Part shown: positions 9,269 through 18,223 of the stretch, piece after piece
How the letters are laid out: each line of letters opens with the position of its first letter
How positions within the stretch are numbered: the stretch's first letter is position 1
Assembly: GCF_001307155.1 (NCBI RefSeq)
Contig: NZ_CP012830.1
Coordinates: 1,481,501 to 1,545,500, forward strand
DNA length: 64,000 nucleotides
Direction: 5' to 3'
From: Pseudomonas fluorescens
GTDB taxonomy: Bacteria > Pseudomonadota > Gammaproteobacteria > Pseudomonadales > Pseudomonadaceae
Notes under the pieces: generated by a model
The model's database searches: none
What the model was told of the DNA's origin: nothing
Seen by the model: the letters and a program-made list of their open reading frames with translations, nothing else
Made by a program: the position numbers and the translations under genes

Positions 9269-10230
9269 GGTGTCTCCCGAAAATGTTGATAACCCCGGGC
9301 TTGTGGGGTGATGTCCTGCCCGTTCGCGTCCAGCAGCGTCACGCCCTGCCCGACCACGACCCGCCCGACAACGTGAATCGGCCAGCCGTCGGCGAGCAGT
9401 CCCGGTAGTTGCGCGGGTGGCAGAGTGAACGCCAGCACATAGTCGTCACCACCACTCAAGGCCGCCACGCGAGCCGCATTCTCACCGAGAAAGCTCACCA
9501 GTGCCGTAGACAGCGGCAGCTTTTCGCTTTCGATCAGCAAGCCGACAGCCGAGGCCTTGGCGATATGCCCGCAATCGGCGAGCAAACCGTCAGAGATATC
9601 CAGTGCCGCAGTGGCTTTGCCGCGCAACGCCATGCCCAATTCAAGCTGCGGCTGTGGCGACCAATAATGCGCCAACAACGGCTCGGCAACATCGGCGGGC
9701 GCGACGCGCTCACCCAACACCAACGACAATGCACCGGCGGCGTTGCCCAGTTCACCGCCCACGCACACCAGATCACCGGGTTGCGCACCGCTACGGGTCA
9801 GTGCCTTGCCTGTCGGGACCCGACCGAACACGGTCATGGTCAGGCTCAGCGGGCCGCGTGTGGTGTCACCGCCCACCAGCCGTACACCGCAGTGTTGCGC
9901 CATGGCGTTCAAACCACGGGCAAAGGCGTCCAGCCAATCGGCGGTTACCGTCGGCAAAGTCAGGGCAAGGGTAAAGGCAATGGGGGTCGCGCCCATGGCA
10001 GCCAGATCGCTGACCGCCACAGCCAGCGAACGCTGACCGAGCAGAAACGGGTCGCAAGGGTCTGCGAAATGCACACCGGCCACGAGCGTGTCGGTGGAAA
10101 TTGCCAGCTGCTCCCCTGCGGGAACAGCGAGCAAGGCGCAGTCGTCGCCGATTCCCAGGTCAACGCCTTCACCGCCTTGCGCACAAGGCGCGGCGGCAAA
10201 GTAATTGCGGATCAGCTCAAACTCGCCCAT
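9265..10230 (-). CDS. thiL: Thiamine-monophosphate kinase
   Basis: A 321-residue kinase that phosphorylates thiamine monophosphate to thiamine diphosphate, the cofactor needed by Dxs in this same window. The motifs GEFELIRNYF, GIGDDCALLAVPAGEQLAIS, LGQRSLAVAVSDLAAMGA and GGDTTRGPL are typical of the PurM/ThiL fold. It follows nusB by 23 nt and overlaps pgpA by 4 nt. Confidence 0.96.
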   Translation of the reverse strand: MGEFELIRNYFAAAPCAQGGEGVDLGIGDDCALLAVPAGEQLAISTDTLVAGVHFADPCDPFLLGQRSLAVAVSDLAAMGATPIAFTLALTLPTVTADWLDAFARGLNAMAQHCGVRLVGGDTTRGPLSLTMTVFGRVPTGKALTRSGAQPGDLVCVGGELGNAAGALSLVLGERVAPADVAEPLLAHYWSPQPQLELGMALRGKATAALDISDGLLADCGHIAKASAVGLLIESEKLPLSTALVSFLGENAARVAALSGGDDYVLAFTLPPAQLPGLLADGWPIHVVGRVVVGQGVTLLDANGQDITPQARGYQHFRETP

Positions 10231-10253
10231 GGCAATGGCAGTTCAAGCGCCGA

Positions 10254-10754
10254 TCAGCGCTTGAACGCCTTCACTTCAGCTTCACGCAGGCGCGGGGCCA
10301 GCTTGTCGAGTACACCGTTGACGAACTTGTGGCCATCGGTGGAACCGAAGACTTTAGCCAGCTCGATGCCTTCGTTGATCACCACGCGGTAAGGCACGTC
10401 GACACGCTTGAGCAGTTCCCAGGTGGACAGGCGCAGAACCGCCAGTTCAACCGGGTCCAGCTCTTCGATTTCGATGTCCAGGCATGGCTTGAGCGCGGTG
10501 TCGATCTCGGTGCGATGCGCCGGAACCCCGTGGAGGATTTCGCGGAAGTAAGCACCATCGACATCGGTGAAATCGTTATCGACCCGGAACTGTGCTTCGA
10601 TCTCGTTCAGCGATTGCTTGGCCATGTGCCATTGATATAGCGCCTGGGTCGCGAGCTGACGGGCTTCGCGACGCTTGACGCTTTTCGATGGTTTGCCAGC
10701 ATCCGCAGGCTTTGGATCGCGCGGGTTGAAACGATCGCTTTCGTCGCTAATCAC
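10254..10754 (-). CDS. nusB: Transcription antitermination factor NusB
   Basis: A 166-residue RNA-binding protein of the rRNA antitermination complex, partner of NusE (ribosomal protein S10, rpsJ at 59573). The all-helical core [17 protein letters not shown]...[34 protein letters not shown] is characteristic. The first 30 residues are a polar extension compared with E. coli NusB. Its ATG overlaps the ribH stop by 4 nt, the common ribH-nusB coupling. Confidence 0.96.
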   Translation of the reverse strand: MISDESDRFNPRDPKPADAGKPSKSVKRREARQLATQALYQWHMAKQSLNEIEAQFRVDNDFTDVDGAYFREILHGVPAHRTEIDTALKPCLDIEIEELDPVELAVLRLSTWELLKRVDVPYRVVINEGIELAKVFGSTDGHKFVNGVLDKLAPRLREAEVKAFKR

Positions 10755-11227
10755 TTGGCCTCCAACTGCGCCAGCAGGCTGACCATTTCCAGAGCGGACA
10801 AGGCCGCTTCAGCACCTTTGTTGCCGGCCTTGGTGCCGGAACGTTCGATGGCTTGTTCGATCGAGTCGACGGTCAGTACGCCGAAAGCGACCGGTACGCC
10901 GAATTCCATGGACACCTGGGCCAGGCCCTTGGTGCACTCGCCAGCCACGTATTCGAAGTGCGGAGTACCGCCACGAATGACCGCGCCCAGCGCGATGATT
11001 GCCGCGAACTCGCCCTTCTGAGCGACTTTCTGCGCAACCAGCGGGATTTCGAAGGCGCCAGGGGCACGGATGATGGTGATGTCGCTTTCGCTCACGCCAT
11101 GGCGAACCAGGGCATCAACAGCACCGCTTACCAGGCTCTCAACAACGAAGCTGTTGAAGCGGCCAACAACCAAAGCGTAGCGGCCTTTGGGGGCGATGAA
11201 GGTACCTTCGATGGTCTTCAGGGTCAT
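10751..11227 (-). CDS. ribH: 6,7-dimethyl-8-ribityllumazine synthase
   Basis: A 158-residue enzyme that condenses the pyrimidine intermediate with 3,4-dihydroxy-2-butanone 4-phosphate to give lumazine, the penultimate riboflavin step. The motifs [53 protein letters not shown] and [20 protein letters not shown] define the family. It sits after ribBA with a 90-nt gap holding a stem-loop. The symbol ribE is also used for this gene in Pseudomonas. Confidence 0.96.
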   Translation of the reverse strand: MTLKTIEGTFIAPKGRYALVVGRFNSFVVESLVSGAVDALVRHGVSESDITIIRAPGAFEIPLVAQKVAQKGEFAAIIALGAVIRGGTPHFEYVAGECTKGLAQVSMEFGVPVAFGVLTVDSIEQAIERSGTKAGNKGAEAALSALEMVSLLAQLEAK

Positions 11228-11249
11228 TCGATAAATCTCTTAAAGAGCC

Positions 11250-11272
11250 GGGACGCGTTCAGTACGCGTCCC
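11250..11272 (-). other. Stem-loop between ribBA and ribH
   Basis: A perfect 9-bp inverted repeat GGGACGCGT/ACGCGTCCC with a 5-nt loop. Read on the minus strand it follows ribBA and precedes ribH. It has no long T-tract, so it is more likely an RNA-processing or attenuation element than a full terminator. Confidence 0.5.
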
Positions 11273-11317
11273 TCAGTGATATTTGAACCGCGAATTCAAG
11301 ACAAAAACAGCCGGTCT

Positions 11318-12409
11318 TTATTCGGAGGGCACGTATTCTACAACTTCCAGATCGAAACCGGATATCGCATTAAATTTCATTGGCGCACTCATCAGGCGCA
11401 TTTTGCGTACACCCAGGTCACGCAGGATCTGCGAACCGGCACCGACGATGCTGTAGGTGGTCGGTTTTTTCGGCTGTGCGTGGTCGGCGGTTTCGCGGAT
11501 ATGCGCCAGCAACACGTCGCCATCAAGCGGGTGACCGAGCAACAGCACCACACCGCTGCCAGCCTCGGCAACCGCGGCCATGGCGGCGCGCAGGCTCCAG
11601 CGGCCTGGCTGCTTGACCATCAACAGGTCGCGCAGCGGGTCCATGTTGTGCACGCGAACCAGGGTCGGTTCTTCGGCGCAAATGGTGCCCAGGGTCAGTG
11701 CCATGTGCACGTCGCCTTCCACCGAATCACGGTAGGTCACCAGGTTGAACTGGCCCAGTTCGCTATCCAGCGGCTGCTCGGCAATCCGCTGAACGGTACG
11801 TTCGTGGATCATCCGGTAGTGAATCAGGTCGGCGATGGTACCGATCTTGATGTTGTGTTCGGCGGCGAAGGTTTCCAGCTCGGCGCGACGGGACATGGTG
11901 CCGTCGTCGTTCATCACTTCGCAGATCACCCCGCTCGGCTCGAAACCGGCCATGCGCGCCAGGTCGCAAGCGGCTTCGGTGTGGCCGGCACGGGCCAGGG
12001 TGCCGCCGGCCTGGGCCATCAGCGGGAAGATGTGGCCCGGGCTGACGATGTCTTCGGCCTTGGCGTCCTTGGCAGCGGCCGCTTGCACGGTGCGCGCACG
12101 GTCAGCCGCAGAGATACCGGTGGTGACACCGACAGCGGCTTCGATGGACACGGTGAACTTGGTGCCGAAACCGGAGCCGTTGCGCGGCGCCATCAATGGC
12201 AGCTTGAGCAGCTCGCAGCGCTCGCGGCTCATCGGCATGCAGATCAGGCCACGAGCGTGCTTGGCCATGAAGTTGATGTGTTCAGGCTGGCAGCACTCGG
12301 CGGCCATGATCAGGTCGCCTTCGTTCTCGCGGTCTTCGTCATCCATGAGGATGACCATCTTGCCTTGGCGGATGTCTTCAACCAGTTCTTCGATGCTATT
12401 GAGCGCCAC
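11318..12409 (-). CDS. ribBA: 3,4-dihydroxy-2-butanone-4-phosphate synthase with degenerate GTP cyclohydrolase II domain
   Basis: A 363-residue two-domain protein starting at GTG 12409, six bases after a strong GAAGGGGG ribosome-binding site. The N-terminal half (about 1-200) is RibB: the acidic loop MDDEDRENEGDLIMAAE and the HTEAACDLARMAG catalytic His segment are intact, so it should make the four-carbon precursor from ribulose-5-phosphate. The C-terminal half (about 205-363) aligns with GTP cyclohydrolase II but lacks the zinc cysteine triad present in RibA (7241-7858): the corresponding stretch reads GDVHMALTLGTICAEE. It is therefore unlikely to hydrolyse GTP. Forms of this kind are described as RibBX in some gammaproteobacteria. 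Confidence 0.92.
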   Translation of the reverse strand: MALNSIEELVEDIRQGKMVILMDDEDRENEGDLIMAAECCQPEHINFMAKHARGLICMPMSRERCELLKLPLMAPRNGSGFGTKFTVSIEAAVGVTTGISAADRARTVQAAAAKDAKAEDIVSPGHIFPLMAQAGGTLARAGHTEAACDLARMAGFEPSGVICEVMNDDGTMSRRAELETFAAEHNIKIGTIADLIHYRMIHERTVQRIAEQPLDSELGQFNLVTYRDSVEGDVHMALTLGTICAEEPTLVRVHNMDPLRDLLMVKQPGRWSLRAAMAAVAEAGSGVVLLLGHPLDGDVLLAHIRETADHAQPKKPTTYSIVGAGSQILRDLGVRKMRLMSAPMKFNAISGFDLEVVEYVPSE

Positions 12410-12440
12410 GCGGCACCCCCCTTCTTTCAAAAATTGAGTT

Positions 12441-13103
12441 TCAGGAATTGAGGTAGCCGTTCTCGGCCAGAAAGCTTTCGGTAATGTTGCCCTTCGAGGA
12501 TTCTGCGGCCTTGTCACCCAGCAATAGACGCTCCAGGTAACGGGCCAGCAGATCGACCTCAAGGTTGACCCGGCGACCTGGCTGGTAAGACGCCATGATG
12601 GTTTCGCTCAGGGTATGCGGAATGATCGTCAGCAAGAACTCGGCGCCATCGACCGCGTTCACCGTCAGGCTGGTGCCATCAACCGTGATCGAGCCTTTAT
12701 GGGCGATGTATTTGGCCAGGTCTTTCGGCGCACGAATGCGGAACTCCACGGCACGGGCATTCTCGGTACGCGCAACGACTTCGCCGACGCCGTCGACGTG
12801 ACCGCTGACCAGATGCCCACCGAGGCGGGTGGTCGGGGTCAAGGCTTTTTCCAGGTTGACCGGGCTGCCGCTTTTCAGGTCATTCATGGCGGTGCAGTCG
12901 AGGGTTTCGCGACTGACGTCCGCTGCAAAGCCATTGCCCGGCAGTTCAACCGCTGTCAGGCAGACGCCGTTGACCGCGATGCTGTCGCCGAGCTTGACGT
13001 CGCTCAGGTCGAGCTTGCCGGTTTCTACGTGAACCCGTACATCACCACCTTTTGGGGTCAATGCACGGATGCTGCCGATGGATTCGATGATGCCGGTAAA
13101 CAT
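12441..13103 (-). CDS. ribE: Riboflavin synthase, alpha subunit
   Basis: A 220-residue enzyme that dismutates two lumazine molecules to riboflavin. It begins MFTGIIESIG, the invariant N-terminus of the family, and has two tandem lumazine-binding barrels (about 1-97 and 98-195), with SIAVNGVCLTAV in the first and SITVDGTSLTVN in the second. In Pseudomonas the symbol ribC is also used. It lies 31 nt upstream of ribBA and 48 nt after ribD, in the same direction. Confidence 0.95.
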   Translation of the reverse strand: MFTGIIESIGSIRALTPKGGDVRVHVETGKLDLSDVKLGDSIAVNGVCLTAVELPGNGFAADVSRETLDCTAMNDLKSGSPVNLEKALTPTTRLGGHLVSGHVDGVGEVVARTENARAVEFRIRAPKDLAKYIAHKGSITVDGTSLTVNAVDGAEFLLTIIPHTLSETIMASYQPGRRVNLEVDLLARYLERLLLGDKAAESSKGNITESFLAENGYLNS

Positions 13104-13151
13104 GGAGTCCTCCTCGAGAACAAAACCTTCGCTTGTGGCGCAGGTCGGGAA

Positions 13152-14285
13152 TTATACGCTCGCTGGCGGAACGGGGACCGCGATGACTCGCCAGTCATCG
13201 CCCACCGCGCGAATTTCTGTGATTTTCAGCTCCGGCGCATCCTTCATTTGTGCGAGTGGCCAGTCCAGCAATGGTCGCGCCGTGGAGCCGAGGAACTTGC
13301 CCGCGATGAAGATCTGGAATTCGTCCACCAACCCTTGCTGGGCAAACGCTCCAGCCAGACGCGGGCCGGCTTCCACCAGCACTTCGTTGACGCCCCGGGC
13401 GGCGAGTTCGAGCAGCAGCTTGCGCAGGTCGACCTGGCCATCATCGCCGGGCACGATCAGGCATTCGGGGCCGTTGGCGTACTGCTCTTCCACCGCGACA
13501 CAGGTAGCGACCAGCGCCGGGCCAGCCTTGAAAAACGGCGCATCGAGCGGCACGCGCAGGCGGCCGTCGATCAGCACGCGAAGCGGCGGGCGGCTCATGG
13601 CGAGCGCAGTTTGCTCGGCATCCAGACCCAACTCGTCGGCACGCACGGTCAAGCGCGCATCATCGGCCAGCACCGTGTCGGCACCAGTCAACACGACGCT
13701 GGCCTGAGCCCGCAGACGCTGCACAGCCGAGCGGGCGGCGGGACCGGTGATCCATTGGCTTTCGCCACTGGCCATGGCGGTGCGACCGTCTAGGCTCATT
13801 GCCAACTTGACCCGCACGAACGGCAAGCCGTGTTCCATGCGCTTGAGAAAACCTTCATTGAGCTTGCGCGCCTCGCCTTCGAGCACGCCGCTGCGGGTCT
13901 CGATGCCCGCCTGCTCCAGACGCTGCAGACCGCGGCCAGCGACTTCCGGGTTCGGGTCCTGCATCGCCGCAACCACTCGCGCCAGGCCGGCGTTCACCAG
14001 CGCATCGGCGCACGGCGGCGTGCGGCCATGATGGCTGCAAGGCTCCAGCGTGACGTAGGCAGTGGCACCGCGGGCGTTTTCGCCGGCGGCGCGCAAGGCG
14101 TGGACTTCGGCATGCGGTTCGCCGGCGCGCACATGCCAGCCTTCGCCGACAATCTGCCCGTCACGCACGATCACGCAGCCCACCCGAGGGTTGGGATGGG
14201 TGGTGTAGTGACCTTTGCGCGCCAGTTCCAGCGCGCGCGCCATGTAATGGGCGTCGAGGACCTGTTGTTCCGGGGATATGCTCAT
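13152..14285 (-). CDS. ribD: Bifunctional pyrimidine deaminase/reductase
   Basis: A 377-residue enzyme for steps two and three of riboflavin synthesis. The N-terminal deaminase domain (about 10-150) carries the zinc motifs HAEVHALR and [15 protein letters not shown]. The C-terminal NADPH reductase domain (about 155-370) carries [25 protein letters not shown] and the [15 protein letters not shown] segment. Its ATG overlaps the nrdR stop by 4 nt, the usual nrdR-ribD coupling. Confidence 0.96.
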   Translation of the reverse strand: MSISPEQQVLDAHYMARALELARKGHYTTHPNPRVGCVIVRDGQIVGEGWHVRAGEPHAEVHALRAAGENARGATAYVTLEPCSHHGRTPPCADALVNAGLARVVAAMQDPNPEVAGRGLQRLEQAGIETRSGVLEGEARKLNEGFLKRMEHGLPFVRVKLAMSLDGRTAMASGESQWITGPAARSAVQRLRAQASVVLTGADTVLADDARLTVRADELGLDAEQTALAMSRPPLRVLIDGRLRVPLDAPFFKAGPALVATCVAVEEQYANGPECLIVPGDDGQVDLRKLLLELAARGVNEVLVEAGPRLAGAFAQQGLVDEFQIFIAGKFLGSTARPLLDWPLAQMKDAPELKITEIRAVGDDWRVIAVPVPPASV

Positions 14286-14746
14286 TCTTTTACCGGCTCA
14301 CGGGCCAGGCGATCGATCTCTTCGCGGAACTCGTTGAGGTCCTGGAAGCGGCGATACACCGAAGCGAAACGAATGTAGGCGACTTCATCGAGCTTTTGCA
14401 GCTCGGCCATCACCAGTTCACCGACCACGAGGGATTTGACCTCGCGCTCGCCGGTCGCTCGCAGTTTGTGTTTGATATGGGCCAGCGCCGCTTCCAGGCG
14501 CTCGACGCTTACCGGGCGTTTCTCCAGCGCACGCTGCATGCCGGCGCGAAGTTTTTCTTCGTCGAACGGCTGACGGCTGCCGTCGGTTTTGATCAGGCGC
14601 GGCAACACCAGTTCGGCAGTTTCGAACGTCGTGAAACGTTCGCCGCAGGCCAGACATTCGCGCCGGCGGCGCACCTGTTCGCCCTCGGCGACCAGACGCG
14701 AGTCGATGACCTTGGTGTCGTTGGCACCGCAGAAGGGACAGTGCAT
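14282..14746 (-). CDS. nrdR: Transcriptional repressor NrdR
   Basis: A 154-residue repressor of ribonucleotide reductase genes that senses ATP/dATP. The start at 14746 ([17 protein letters not shown]) is chosen because the zinc ribbon CPFC...CLACG (residues 3-34) must begin the protein; a 19-codon upstream extension has no homology. An ATP-cone domain follows (about 49-139). It heads the nrdR-ribD-ribE-ribBA-ribH-nusB-thiL-pgpA series. Confidence 0.96.
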   Translation of the reverse strand: MHCPFCGANDTKVIDSRLVAEGEQVRRRRECLACGERFTTFETAELVLPRLIKTDGSRQPFDEEKLRAGMQRALEKRPVSVERLEAALAHIKHKLRATGEREVKSLVVGELVMAELQKLDEVAYIRFASVYRRFQDLNEFREEIDRLAREPVKE

Positions 14747-14874
14747 GGTGGCAGGCAACAAAAAAAGGGAGGGCCATGGTAGCGCATCCCACTGGCAAGA
14801 CAAGCCATAGGGTTTGCGGTATACAGACGGGCTACACTGTCTGATCGATGGATTTCATTTTGCTGGAGCCGCAA

Positions 14875-15336
14875 ATGCCGCTAAGACCGCTTGTTTTACT
14901 CAGTCTCATCGGCCTGTTGGTCGCGTGTAGCAGCGCACCCAAACCGGCGGCACCGACTCCGGGCCCTGCACCGCAGATGGCCCAGAAAAAAGCCCAGGCC
15001 TCGGCCGACCTCGGACCGCTGCCCGCGTATCAACGGGAATTGAGCGGCACCTTGCAGGGCGTGCCGGCCGGCGCCGAGGTTGAACTTGCGCTGCTGGTGA
15101 TCGACGAACGCTCCCGGCCGCAGCAATTGCTCGCCAGCGCCAACCTGATCGGCAACAACAAGGCTCTGCCATTCCATCTGCGATTCAATCCCGACTCGTT
15201 CCCGGTCGGTGCACGCGTCGAACTGCGGGGTCGCGCCAGCCAGTCCGGGCAGTTGATTTTGCACCTGCCGGCGCAACGCATCTTTGAGCCGAAGACCCAG
15301 GCCCTGGGCCAATTGCAGTTCCTCAAAGCGCCATGA
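14875..15336 (+). CDS. YbaY/YscW-type lipoprotein
   Basis: A 153-residue predicted lipoprotein. The ATG at 14875 is preferred over 14848 because GGAG lies six bases before it and the signal peptide then starts cleanly (MPLRPLVLLSLIGLLVACSS, lipobox LVAC). After a Pro/Ala-rich linker comes a small beta domain (ELSGTLQGVPAGAEVELALLVIDERSRPQQLLASANLIGNNKALPFHLRF...) resembling the YbaY family, also called the type III secretion lipoprotein chaperone family. No secretion genes are nearby, so a chaperone role is not implied. It overlaps the methyltransferase gene by 4 nt. Confidence 0.8.
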   Translation: MPLRPLVLLSLIGLLVACSSAPKPAAPTPGPAPQMAQKKAQASADLGPLPAYQRELSGTLQGVPAGAEVELALLVIDERSRPQQLLASANLIGNNKALPFHLRFNPDSFPVGARVELRGRASQSGQLILHLPAQRIFEPKTQALGQLQFLKAP

Positions 15337-15989
15337 ATGCACCGCTCGACCTGCAACAGGCGTTAAGTGAACTGCTCGGCGATGCACAGCTGGTCCGGTG
15401 TCCATTGCCTGAAACCACGCTGAAACTCTGGCTGATCGACGGCGACAACATGGACCGCGCCTTCAGCCCGGAAGAAACCCGGCGCATTCTGCACGAGCCA
15501 CCGTACTGGAGCTTTTGCTGGGCCAGCGGCCTGGCGATGGCCCGTTACCTGGCGGAGCATCCGCAGTGGGTTGCCGGCAAGCGCGTGCTGGATTTCGGCG
15601 CCGGCTCCGGGGTGGCGGGGATTGCAGCGGTCAAGGCAGGGGCGCTGGAAGTGGTGGCCTGTGATCTTGATCCATTGGCAATTGCAGCCTGCCGGGCGAA
15701 TGCCGAACTCAATGACGTCGAGCTCAGCTACTCGACAGACTTTTTTGCCGAGGCCGATCGTTTTGATCTGATTCTGGTGGCCGACGTGTTGTACGACCGG
15801 GCCAACCTGCCGTTGCTCGATGAGTTTCTCAGCCGTGGCCGCGAGGCGTTGGTGGCGGATTCACGAGTTCGGGATTTCCGTCATCCGTTGTATCAGCGGC
15901 TGGAAATGCTTGAGGCGATGACCTTACCGGATCTGGCAGAACCAGAAGAGTTTCGGCATGTGAGCCTGTACCACGCCAAACGTACATGA
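15333..15989 (+). CDS. Class I SAM-dependent methyltransferase
   Basis: A 218-residue methyltransferase with motif I VLDFGAGSGVAGIAAVKAG (about residues 85-103), the acidic residue ending motif II (VVACDLDPLAIAACRANAELN) and motif IV LILVADVLYDR. The overall layout resembles PrmA-like protein lysine methyltransferases such as the electron-transfer-flavoprotein beta enzyme, but the substrate cannot be told from sequence. The start overlaps the lipoprotein stop (ATGA). Confidence 0.8.
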   Translation: MNAPLDLQQALSELLGDAQLVRCPLPETTLKLWLIDGDNMDRAFSPEETRRILHEPPYWSFCWASGLAMARYLAEHPQWVAGKRVLDFGAGSGVAGIAAVKAGALEVVACDLDPLAIAACRANAELNDVELSYSTDFFAEADRFDLILVADVLYDRANLPLLDEFLSRGREALVADSRVRDFRHPLYQRLEMLEAMTLPDLAEPEEFRHVSLYHAKRT

Positions 15990-16000
15990 TCGTTCCAGCC

Positions 16001-16147
16001 CGTAGCAGCTGTCGAGCCTGCGAGGCTGCGTTCGGCTGCGAAGCAGTCGTGGAATCAGGCAGCACGTTTTTTCAGGCAGTCCGTGTACCCGGGATTTACG
16101 AGGACTTCGTCCTCGAACGCAGCCTCGCAGGCTCGACAGCTGCTACG
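16001..16147. repeat. REP pair, CGTAGCAGCTGTCGAGCCTG family
   Basis: CGTAGCAGCTGTCGAGCCTG at 16001 is matched by its complement ending at 16147. The left unit carries the inner GGCTGCGTTCGGCTGCGAAGC stem, and a second inner inverted pair (GAGGACTTCGTCCTCG) lies before the right arm. This outer-arm type differs from the GTGGCGAGGGGG copies. It fills most of the gap between the methyltransferase and the thioredoxin-like gene. Confidence 0.8.
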
Positions 16148-16235
16148 GGCGTTGGAGCAGAAAGTTGTGTAGATACTTATGCCCGTCGCCGCCAGCCCTT
16201 ATAGTTCTCCCATTCACGTTTCTTCGAGATTCCCC

Positions 16236-17108
16236 ATGAGTCAAGACACGCCGTATATCTTCGACGCCACTACCGCCGATTTCGACCAGTCGGTGATCGA
16301 GAACTCGTTCCACAAGCCGGTGCTGGTGGATTTCTGGGCTGAATGGTGTGCGCCGTGCAAGGCGCTGATGCCGATGCTGCAATCCATCGCCGAGAGCTAT
16401 CAGGGCGAGTTGCTGCTGGCCAAGGTCAACTGCGACGTCGAGCCGGACATCGTTTCGCGCTTCGGTATTCGCAGCCTGCCGACAGTGGTGCTGTTCAAGG
16501 ACGGTCAGCCGGTGGACGGCTTTGCCGGCGCACAGCCCGAGTCCGCTGTTCGCGCACTGCTTGAGCCACACGTAAAAATGCCTCCGCCGGCCGCTTCCGA
16601 CCCGATCGAACAGGCGCAGGCGCTGTTCGACGAAGGTCGTTTCGCGGATGCCGAAGCCACACTGAAAGTGCTGCTGGGTGAGGACAATACCAACGCCCGC
16701 GCGCTGATCCTTTACGCGCGCTGCCTGACCGAACGCGGCGAATTGGGTGAAGCCCAGACCGTGCTCGATGCGGTGAAAAGCGATGAACACAAAGCGGCAC
16801 TGGCCGGCGCCAAGGCGCAAATCAAGTTTCTCGGCCAGGCCGCTGACTTGCCGGATGTCGCCGACCTGAAATCGCGTCTGGCGCAAAACCCGCAGGACGA
16901 TGAAGCCGTCTACCAACTGGCGATCCAGCAACTGGCCCGTCAACAATACGAGCCGGCGCTGGACTCCCTGCTCAAGCTGTTCATCCGCAATCGCAGCTAC
17001 AGCGAAGGGTTGCCGCACAAGACCCTGCTGCAAGTGTTCGAACTGCTGGGCAACGATCACCCGCTGGTGACCGTTTACCGCCGCAAGCTGTTTGCAGCGC
17101 TCTACTAG
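16236..17108 (+). CDS. cnoX: Thioredoxin-TPR co-chaperone, CnoX/YbbN type
   Basis: A 290-residue protein with an N-terminal thioredoxin fold (about 1-115) and C-terminal tetratricopeptide helices (about 125-290). The start at 16236 (MSQDTPYIFDATTADFDQ) is the family start; a 19-codon extension upstream lacks homology. In E. coli CnoX hands oxidised unfolded proteins to GroEL and DnaK. Here the active site is WCAPC, a complete redox dithiol, while to my memory the E. coli protein has lost the first cysteine, so this version should retain oxidoreductase activity. It overlaps convergently by 4 nt with the next gene. Confidence 0.9.
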   Translation: MSQDTPYIFDATTADFDQSVIENSFHKPVLVDFWAEWCAPCKALMPMLQSIAESYQGELLLAKVNCDVEPDIVSRFGIRSLPTVVLFKDGQPVDGFAGAQPESAVRALLEPHVKMPPPAASDPIEQAQALFDEGRFADAEATLKVLLGEDNTNARALILYARCLTERGELGEAQTVLDAVKSDEHKAALAGAKAQIKFLGQAADLPDVADLKSRLAQNPQDDEAVYQLAIQQLARQQYEPALDSLLKLFIRNRSYSEGLPHKTLLQVFELLGNDHPLVTVYRRKLFAALY

Positions 17109-17464
17109 GCCTGCTCGATCCAACTATAGAGCGGCGTATCCCCGCCGCTCACGACCTTGACCTCCGGGCTATGGCGCAAGCGCACCAGCAGACGTTTGCC
17201 GGCGACGGTGTTGCCGGTCAAACCCTGCAGTTGCTCCAGCAGGTCCGGCCCCGTCAATTGCCCGGACTTGCGCAGCAGATCCTTGGCGAGTTGCCACAGC
17301 AGCTCATCCTGATTGACCGGTTTGACCACCGGATCGGCCACTGCTGCACTGTTTTCTGATTTGCTTACCTGCAACTGCGCGCCAAGCCTCGCCCAATCCC
17401 CATCATCCAGCTCCAGGGTCAAATCCACCGGCCAATCGCCGATGCTTCCACGAATGCGCAACAT
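17105..17464 (-). CDS. Hypothetical protein, conserved in Pseudomonas
   Basis: A 119-residue protein without signal peptide or membrane segment. It begins MLRIRGSIGDWPVDLTLELDDGDWARL and ends in a small Lys/Arg-rich domain (DLLEQLQGLTGNTVAGKRLLVRLRHSPEVKV). I do not recognise a family. Its stop overlaps the stop of the convergent cnoX gene by 4 nt, and its position next to cnoX matches other pseudomonads. Cytoplasmic location is inferred. Confidence 0.7.
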   Translation of the reverse strand: MLRIRGSIGDWPVDLTLELDDGDWARLGAQLQVSKSENSAAVADPVVKPVNQDELLWQLAKDLLRKSGQLTGPDLLEQLQGLTGNTVAGKRLLVRLRHSPEVKVVSGGDTPLYSWIEQA

Positions 17465-17545
17465 TGGGCTTTCCTCAGGTTTATGACGAACATGCTCCCA
17501 TGCGTCTTGCGCAACGCCAAGCGGACAGTCAAACTCTCGCCATTC

Positions 17546-17567
17546 TTGTTATAAGATTACATAACAA
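17546..17567. promoter_or_regulatory. Zur operator
   Basis: A perfect inverted repeat TTGTTAT-N8-ATAACAA (N8 = AAGATTAC), 30 nt before the ATG of the His-rich protein. It matches the gammaproteobacterial Zur box core (GTTATA...ATAAC). The AT-rich stretch around it should overlap the promoter, so zinc-loaded Zur would repress the four genes that follow. Confidence 0.75.
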
Positions 17568-17597
17568 AATTTTCATCTTCCTTCCCGGAGAGAGTCC

Positions 17598-18209
17598 ATG
17601 CGTCGTCTGTTACTCGCTTTGCCGTTTGCCCTGTTGCCGCTGGCTATCGCTCAGGCCGCTGAAGTTCATGATCACGAACATGAACACGGCAGCCTGGGCG
17701 CCCACGAACACGGCGTCGGGCGCTTGAACGCGGCGCTGGACGGTCAGACGCTGGAACTGGAGCTGGAAAGCCCGGCGATGAACCTGGTGGGCTTCGAACA
17801 CGTTGCCAGCACTGATGCAGACAAGGCCAAAGTCGCCGCCACCCGTGCGCAACTGGAGAAACCGCTGGTGCTGTTCAGCCTGCCAAAAGCGGCCAACTGC
17901 GTAGTCAGTCAGCAAGAACTGAACAGCCCGCTGTTCGGTGACAAACCGGATACCGATGATCATGACGACGATGACGACCACGCGACTGACGGTAAAGGCG
18001 CAGCCGCCGAAGAGCATCATCACGATCACAGCGAAATCCACGCGCACTACCAATTCACCTGCGCCGCCCCGGGTGCGCTGAAGACCCTGGACTTGTCGCA
18101 AGTGTTCACGACCTTCCCCGCGACGCAGAAAATTCAGGTACAACTCATCAGCCCAAGCGGCCAGCAAGGGGTTGAAGTGACCTCCAAAGCTGCTGCCCTG
18201 AAATTCTGA
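17598..18209 (+). CDS. Zinc-regulated periplasmic protein, DUF2796/ZrgA-like
   Basis: A 203-residue protein with a signal peptide (residues 1 to about 20, cleavage after AQA). Two metal-binding stretches are visible: HDHEHEHGSLGAHEHGVG just after the cleavage site, and an Asp/His-rich segment around residues 119-151. The fold between them matches the DUF2796 (ZrgA) family, which is linked to zinc acquisition. It has a good GGAGAGAG ribosome-binding site and lies behind a Zur box. It heads an operon with an ABC exporter-type pair and a DUF3299 protein, as in PAO1 PA4063-PA4066. Confidence 0.88.
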   Translation: MRRLLLALPFALLPLAIAQAAEVHDHEHEHGSLGAHEHGVGRLNAALDGQTLELELESPAMNLVGFEHVASTDADKAKVAATRAQLEKPLVLFSLPKAANCVVSQQELNSPLFGDKPDTDDHDDDDDHATDGKGAAAEEHHHDHSEIHAHYQFTCAAPGALKTLDLSQVFTTFPATQKIQVQLISPSGQQGVEVTSKAAALKF

Positions 18210-18223
18210 TCCACCGCAATCCC

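Noticed and set aside
10853..12451. 532-codon plus-strand open frame opposite ribH and ribBA
   Set aside because: Antisense to two confidently identified riboflavin genes and without recognisable motifs.
11228..14860. FMN riboswitch (RFN element) in the riboflavin gene group
   Set aside because: I checked the spacers at 11228-11317, 12410-12440, 13104-13151 and upstream of nrdR and saw none of the conserved RFN segments.
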